Assembly: GCA_003454605.1 (NCBI GenBank)
Contig: DMKD01000016.1
Location: 1 to 8,965, forward strand
Origin: Spirochaeta sp.
GTDB taxonomy: Bacteria; Spirochaetota; Spirochaetia; UBA9216
DNA: 8,965 bases
Direction of reading: 5' to 3'
Each line of letters begins with the position of its first letter. Positions within the stretch are counted from its first letter, which is position 1. This document shows positions 5,489-8,965 of the stretch, one piece after another. The notes under the pieces are model-generated. The model did not search any database. It had not been told where the DNA came from and saw only the letters and a list, made by a program, of their open reading frames with translations. The position numbers and the translations under genes were made by a program.

Positions 5489-6067
5489 ATGAGTATGGAA
5501 AATCTGCAGTCGGTAATAACCGATTTCGACTTAAAAAGCGGCCTTTCAAAGACCAAAGAATCGCTTCAGAGAAAACTTTCAAAGATGAAAGGCATGTACA
5601 ATGACGAAGAGGCATATGACGCGGCGCTTGCCGCCGAGGACACCCTCGTTTATGAGTTTTATGACATGGGTGTACCCGACAGTGAAAAGGAAGTTGCATA
5701 CGGCACGTCTATAACCTATCCCGGCAAAGTTGGAGATGAATATTACATGACCAAGGGGCACTTTCATACAGTCCTTGATACTGCTGAGGCTTACTACTGC
5801 CTGCGCGGTCACGGCTACATGCTGATGGAAAATCCCGAGGGTGACTGGGAAGCTGCTGAACTTACCGCCGGAAAAGCGGTTTATGTTCCTGGACGATATG
5901 CACACAGAAGTATTAATATCTCAGACAGTGAGCCTCTTGTGACATTCTATGCCTTCCCCGGTCATGCCGGTCATGATTACGGAACGATCGAAACCAAGGG
6001 TTTCAGGAAATTGATAGTCGAGAAAGACGGAAAACCCGCAATTATCGATAACCCCAAATGGAAATAA
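5489..6067 (+). CDS. Cupin-type glucose-6-phosphate isomerase
   Basis: A 192-residue cupin of the GPI family (PF06560), the metal-dependent phosphoglucose isomerase first known from Pyrococcus and unrelated to the usual Pgi. It interconverts glucose-6-phosphate and fructose-6-phosphate in the cytoplasm. The metal ligands are all visible with the family spacing: His91 and His93 in TKGHFH, Glu100 in TAEAYY, and His139 in VPGRYAH. These match His88, His90, Glu97 and His136 of the Pyrococcus enzyme with a constant offset of three. Length is also as expected (189 in Pyrococcus). ATG 5489 follows AGGAGAG; a second Met two codons later is possible. It lies third in the operon, behind hairpin module B. 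Bacterial cupin isomerases in sugar-acid operons may act on a sugar other than glucose-6-phosphate, so the substrate is less certain than the fold. Confidence 0.88.
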   Translation: MSMENLQSVITDFDLKSGLSKTKESLQRKLSKMKGMYNDEEAYDAALAAEDTLVYEFYDMGVPDSEKEVAYGTSITYPGKVGDEYYMTKGHFHTVLDTAEAYYCLRGHGYMLMENPEGDWEAAELTAGKAVYVPGRYAHRSINISDSEPLVTFYAFPGHAGHDYGTIETKGFRKLIVEKDGKPAIIDNPKWK

Positions 6068-6079
6068 GGTCTTAAATAG

Positions 6080-7000
6080 ATGGAAAAAATATTAGTTACG
6101 CCGAGATCGCTCTCAAAGGGCGGTCATCCGGCGCTCGAGGATCTGCGTGCTGCAGGTTATGAGGTAGTGTTTGCAACCCCGGGCCAACAGCCGAATGATG
6201 CAGAGCTTATGGAAATTCTTCCTGAATGCTGTGCATATCTTGCGGGTGTTGAGCCTGTGAGCGGTGATGTACTTAGAAAATGTTCGAAGCTCAAGGTCAT
6301 AAGCCGAAACGGTGTAGGTATCGATAATGTAGATCTTGCCGCCGCTGAAGAAATGGGTATGAGTGTTGAAAAAGCGCTTGGTACAAATTCCCGCGGTGTT
6401 GCAGAACTCGCAATCACCCTGATGCTCTCAAGTATTCGTTCTGTTCCGTTCAGCGATAGGCATATAAAGAGCGAAGGCTGGGAGCGGCGCAAGGGTTTTG
6501 AAGTAGAAGGAAAAACTCTCGGTATAATCGGCTGCGGGCAGATCGGGAAATATACCGCGAAGATGGCGCTGGGTCTTGATATGAAAGTAATGGCCTATGA
6601 TCTTTATCCCGACAGCAGTTTCAATCCGTCGGATGATTTTAGTTATGCATCGGTTGAGGATATCTTCGCCCAGGCTGACATAATCTCGCTGCACTGTCCC
6701 CCGGGAGAGAAGCCGCTGATTGATGCCTCAGTTATTGCCTCGATGAAAGCCGGTGTGTTTCTTGTAAACACCGCACGAGCAGGGCTTATCGATGAAGCTG
6801 CGGTGGTTGCCGCCCTTGAATCCGGTAAACTGGCAGGATATGCCACCGATGTTTTTTCCAAAGAACCGCCTGAGCCTTCTGCACTCATAGCTCATGACAA
6901 GGTAATTACTACTCCGCATATAGGAGGATTTACCACTGAGAGTGTCGACCGGGCAACCCAGACTGCTGTAGATAACATTCTGAAGGTCCTTAATGGCTGA
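6080..7000 (+). CDS. D-2-hydroxyacid dehydrogenase (phosphoglycerate dehydrogenase-like)
   Basis: A 306-residue NAD(P)-dependent dehydrogenase that interconverts a 2-hydroxy acid and a 2-oxo acid. The Rossmann motif is clear: GIIGCGQIG with Gly151, Gly153 and Gly156, then Asp174 in MAYD, which favours NAD over NADP. The catalytic triad of the family is present: Arg233 in NTARAG, Glu262 in DVFSKEPPEP, and His280 in TPHIGG. The length fits SerA-type enzymes without the C-terminal ACT domain, and GRNGVGIDN-like context (SRNGVGIDN) supports the 3-phosphoglycerate dehydrogenase branch. In this operon a sugar acid such as an aldonate, erythronate-4-phosphate or glycerate is more likely as substrate than a serine-biosynthesis intermediate (inference). 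It starts 12 bases after the cupin gene with only a weak AAGG site, and its end overlaps the next gene by eight bases, so expression is coupled. Confidence 0.9.
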   Translation: MEKILVTPRSLSKGGHPALEDLRAAGYEVVFATPGQQPNDAELMEILPECCAYLAGVEPVSGDVLRKCSKLKVISRNGVGIDNVDLAAAEEMGMSVEKALGTNSRGVAELAITLMLSSIRSVPFSDRHIKSEGWERRKGFEVEGKTLGIIGCGQIGKYTAKMALGLDMKVMAYDLYPDSSFNPSDDFSYASVEDIFAQADIISLHCPPGEKPLIDASVIASMKAGVFLVNTARAGLIDEAAVVAALESGKLAGYATDVFSKEPPEPSALIAHDKVITTPHIGGFTTESVDRATQTAVDNILKVLNG

Positions 7001-7811
7001 TAAATCCGGGAACACCGGAGTACGCCTCACCTGGTTAGGTCAGGCGGGCTTTCTTATTGAGGGGGGAGGGTTCAGGCTTGTAATTGACCCTTATCTGTCC
7101 GATTCACTCTATGAGAAGTATAAGGATAAGAAGTTTCCTCACAGCAGAATGGTTGAAGCTCCCTTCAGTCCTGAAGAGCTGACAGCATTGAATTATGTGC
7201 TTTGCACCCATGGTCATACGGATCATATGGATCCGGGGACACTTCCCGGGCTTGCCGCAGCGAATCCCGGATGCGGATTCATCTGTCCTCAGGCTGAACG
7301 TGAAAAGGCTATTGAACGCGGGGTCCCCGTGCAGATGCTTGCCGGAATGAATACAGGGGGCAGGTTTTTCGACTGTAATGATGGATGTCGGGATGACGGT
7401 ATAGGTATAACAGCCCTCGCATCAGCGCATGAAGAGCTTGCTGTTGACGAACAAGGGCAAAGCCTGTACCTCGGTTACGTAATTGAAATCGGCGGCCTTA
7501 CGCTCTACCATTCCGGCGACTGTGTACCCTATGACGGGCTGGCTGAACAGCTTGAGAGCCTCGAGGTTGATATTGCCCTGCTGCCGGTTAACGGCCGTGA
7601 TGAAGCGCGCCGTTCGAATGGAGTCCCCGGCAACTTCACCCTCCGTGAGGCTGTAGAGCTTTGCGATGCTGCGGGTATCAGGATCTTGATTCCGCATCAC
7701 TTTGGGATGTTCGCATTCAATACCGAGGATCCTGAGAAAATTGAAATGGTATTGTCGGAATCCAATCTTGGATATAAGATTCCGGTAATTGGAAATACGA
7801 TGGAGTTATAG
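6993..7811 (+). CDS. UlaG-like metallo-beta-lactamase-fold hydrolase (possible sugar lactonase)
   Basis: A 272-residue metal-dependent hydrolase. The signature HxHxDH is present as His73, His75, Asp77 and His78 in THGHTDHMD. Further ligands follow at His173 and Asp176 in YHSGDC and His235/His236 in IPHHFG. The segment LLPVNGRDEARRSNGVPGNFTLREAVEL closely follows the pattern of UlaG (L-ascorbate-6-phosphate lactonase) and its relatives, but the protein is much shorter than UlaG (about 350 residues), so a different lactone or phosphoester may be the substrate. In the operon it would fit as the enzyme opening a lactone made after sugar oxidation (inference). GAAGG (6982-6986) precedes the start, which overlaps the dehydrogenase gene by eight bases. 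Fold is certain; reaction is not. Confidence 0.85.
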   Translation: MADKSGNTGVRLTWLGQAGFLIEGGGFRLVIDPYLSDSLYEKYKDKKFPHSRMVEAPFSPEELTALNYVLCTHGHTDHMDPGTLPGLAAANPGCGFICPQAEREKAIERGVPVQMLAGMNTGGRFFDCNDGCRDDGIGITALASAHEELAVDEQGQSLYLGYVIEIGGLTLYHSGDCVPYDGLAEQLESLEVDIALLPVNGRDEARRSNGVPGNFTLREAVELCDAAGIRILIPHHFGMFAFNTEDPEKIEMVLSESNLGYKIPVIGNTMEL

Positions 7812-7818
7812 GAGAATG

Positions 7819-7903
7819 ATTGATAAAATCACATCCATGTAATTTTATCAATACGAAGTTTGCTGCGGCAAACTTCAGCACAGTACACCACCATCCATGG
7901 TGG
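7819..7903 (-). ncRNA. Module C: three-hairpin element with two ANGGA loops on the reverse strand
   Basis: It fills the gap before the aldolase gene. C1: arms 7819-7833 and 7838-7852. On the - strand its core reads ACA-TGGA-TGT, a full match to the CsrA pattern ACANGGAUGU. Its only mismatch, C7830.A7841, is U.G on the - strand. C2: perfect 9-bp GAAGTTTGC (7855-7863) and GCAAACTTC (7868-7876) around TGCG. C3: CCACCA (7888-7893) and TGGTGG (7898-7903), loop region ATGGAT on the - strand. Neither the stems of C1 nor C3 resemble those of modules A and B in sequence, yet the plan and loops are kept. The aldolase ribosome-binding site (7912-7915) lies just beyond. Assignment as a - strand RNA is inference. 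Confidence 0.5.
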
Positions 7904-7921
7904 GCATAATTGGAGAATTAA

Positions 7922-8545
7922 ATGAATGATATTTTTGAAACGATCGGCAGGATTAAGCTTGTACCGGTTGTAAGGATTGAAAACGCAAAGGACGCACCGG
8001 CGCTCGGAAATGCACTTACCGAGGGCGGTCTTCCTATTGCCGAGATTACTTTCAGAACCGCAGCTGCTGAAGAGGCCATTAAGTTGATGGTTAAGGAAAA
8101 TAAAGATATGCTGATCGGGGCAGGCACAGTTCTAACAGTCGAGAATGCCCGGAAAGCAATTGATGCAGGTGTAGCATTTGTTGTTTCACCTGGTTTCAAT
8201 CCCGAGGTTGTGGATTTCTGTATCTCGCAGGGAATGCCTGTGACTCCCGGTGTTACAAATCCGACTCAGGTCGAAATGGGACTCTCGCGAGGGTTAAAGG
8301 TTCTCAAGTTCTTTCCCGCTGAAGCTGCGGGCGGATTGAAGATGATCAAATCGATGGGTGCTGTTTATGATGTTAAATACATGCCCACCGGCGGTATTAA
8401 TACATCAAATTTGAAAGAATACCTTGCATATGATAAAATCCTTGCTTGTGGTGGAAGCTGGATGGTTAAGGCAGATTTGATTGCGTCTGGAAACTTTGCT
8501 GAGATTACCAGGCTTACAAAAGAAGCAATGGAATTAACTAAATAA
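7922..8545 (+). CDS. KDPG/KHG aldolase (2-dehydro-3-deoxy-phosphogluconate aldolase)
   Basis: A 207-residue class I aldolase of the Eda family. It cleaves 2-keto-3-deoxy-6-phosphogluconate, or a related 2-keto-3-deoxy acid, to pyruvate and an aldehyde such as glyceraldehyde-3-phosphate. Key features match E. coli Eda: Glu41 in IAEITFRT (the general acid/base glutamate), the Schiff-base Lys129 in VLKFFPAEAAGG, TPGVTNPTQ before it, PTGGINTSN, and GGSWMV near the C-terminus with the phosphate-binding serine. Length is normal. GGAG (7912-7915) lies six bases before ATG 7922. It closes the enzyme set of the operon and fixes pyruvate as a product. No Edd-type dehydratase is visible in the window, so how its substrate forms is open. 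Confidence 0.94.
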   Translation: MNDIFETIGRIKLVPVVRIENAKDAPALGNALTEGGLPIAEITFRTAAAEEAIKLMVKENKDMLIGAGTVLTVENARKAIDAGVAFVVSPGFNPEVVDFCISQGMPVTPGVTNPTQVEMGLSRGLKVLKFFPAEAAGGLKMIKSMGAVYDVKYMPTGGINTSNLKEYLAYDKILACGGSWMVKADLIASGNFAEITRLTKEAMELTK

Positions 8546-8571
8546 TTATGCATTAAGAGGAAGGTTTGGTT

Positions 8572-8965
8572 GTGCTGAAAGAGCTTGCAGATAAATCAAT
8601 AGATAAGAGTATCCCTATTCCGCTTTATTTTCAGCTGAAGGAAATTATGCTGGGTTACCTTGAGACCCTCGATGATGGTGATGTTATCCCTACCGAGGTG
8701 GAACTCTGTGAGCATTTCGACATAAGCCGGCCGACCGTCCGTCAGGCGATAAGCGAGCTTGTTACCGAGGGGCAGATAGTGCGCCGAAAGGGTAAGGGAT
8801 CGTTTGTTTCCCGGCAGAAGATTAAGCAGGATTTCCTTCTCGTACTTGAAAGTTTCAATGAGGAAATGCAGGAGAAGGGGCTGAATCCCGAAACAAAGCT
8901 GGTCAGCATGAAGATGCGTGGTGCCAGTGCCCGTGCGGCTGAGGTCTTTGGAATAGAAGCCGGCG
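8572..8965 (+). CDS. GntR-family (HutC-type) transcription regulator, cut by the window end
   Basis: The first 131 codons of a regulator that runs past the window. GTG 8572 is chosen because AGAGGAAGG (8556-8564) gives normal spacing; the in-frame TTG 8566 is too close to it. Residues 15-80 form a GntR winged helix-turn-helix: PIPLYFQLKEIM, then PTEVELCEHFDISRPTVRQAI (40-60), and the wing with RRKGKGSFVS (71-80). From about residue 85 the sequence (FNEEMQEKGLNPETKLVS) looks like the start of a UTRA ligand-binding domain, which makes this the HutC subfamily; these proteins often bind sugar phosphates or sugar acids. It lies 26 bases after the aldolase gene, so it is probably in the operon and may control the palindromes around 3057-3104 (inference). 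The missing C-terminus prevents any guess of the ligand. Confidence 0.9.
   Translation, partial: MLKELADKSIDKSIPIPLYFQLKEIMLGYLETLDDGDVIPTEVELCEHFDISRPTVRQAISELVTEGQIVRRKGKGSFVSRQKIKQDFLLVLESFNEEMQEKGLNPETKLVSMKMRGASARAAEVFGIEAG

Noticed and set aside
4999..5556. Long - strand frame of 185 codons opposite the MoaD-like gene
   Set aside because: It crosses two well-supported + strand genes and the hairpin module, has no recognisable domain, and is a shadow frame.
7816..7842. Eight-codon frame starting just after the UlaG-like gene
   Set aside because: The GGAG at 7811-7814 is too close to its ATG and the frame lies inside hairpin C1; likely chance.

Overview
The window looks like a piece of a spirochaete chromosome (Spirochaetota, Spirochaeta/Sediminispirochaeta-like). 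This is an inference from gene style. The clues are a secreted CsgG-like protein, a lipoprotein combining a DUF5018-like domain with a formylglycine-generating-enzyme (FGE/SUMF1) domain and carrying an N-terminal NPVDP motif, a relaxed lipobox, and a GC-rich structured intergenic element of a kind I associate with spirochaete genomes. No rRNA, tRNA, CRISPR array or insertion sequence was seen. All supported protein genes read on the + strand.

Layout. Bases 20-2241 hold two cell-envelope genes: a CsgG-like secreted protein, then an SUMF1-fold lipoprotein that lacks the catalytic cysteines. A weak hairpin-plus-T-run terminator follows. Bases 2293-2922 hold a VapBC toxin-antitoxin pair with its own promoter and palindromic operator. 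Bases 2931-3050 are a GC-rich folded element. A near-consensus sigma-70 promoter at 3070-3097, crowded by three short palindromes, drives a catabolic operon to the right. Its genes are a tungsten-type aldehyde:ferredoxin oxidoreductase (AOR), a MoaD/ThiS-like sulfur carrier with a Gly-Gly tail, a cupin-type phosphoglucose isomerase, a D-2-hydroxyacid dehydrogenase, a UlaG-like metallo-beta-lactamase-fold hydrolase, a KDPG/KHG aldolase, and the start of a HutC-type GntR regulator cut by the window end.

Working model (inference): a sugar or sugar-phosphate is isomerised, oxidised at its aldehyde by the ferredoxin-linked tungsten enzyme, possibly opened by the lactonase-like hydrolase, adjusted by the dehydrogenase, and cleaved by the aldolase to pyruvate plus an aldehyde. 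The GntR protein would sense an intermediate. No dehydratase for a classical Entner-Doudoroff step is visible here.

The most unusual signal is non-coding. The three long gaps in the otherwise tight operon (before the AOR, cupin and aldolase genes) each hold a module of three hairpins with the same architecture but different stem sequences. Read on the reverse strand, the first and third hairpin of every module carry an A-N-G-G-A-N hexaloop, six of six, which is the CsrA/RsmE recognition motif. Two hairpins match the ACANGGAUGU consensus at every position. The stem positions that are A.C mismatches on the + strand all become G.U pairs on the - strand. This suggests a repeated antisense RNA with paired CsrA sites, embedded opposite a sugar-oxidation operon.
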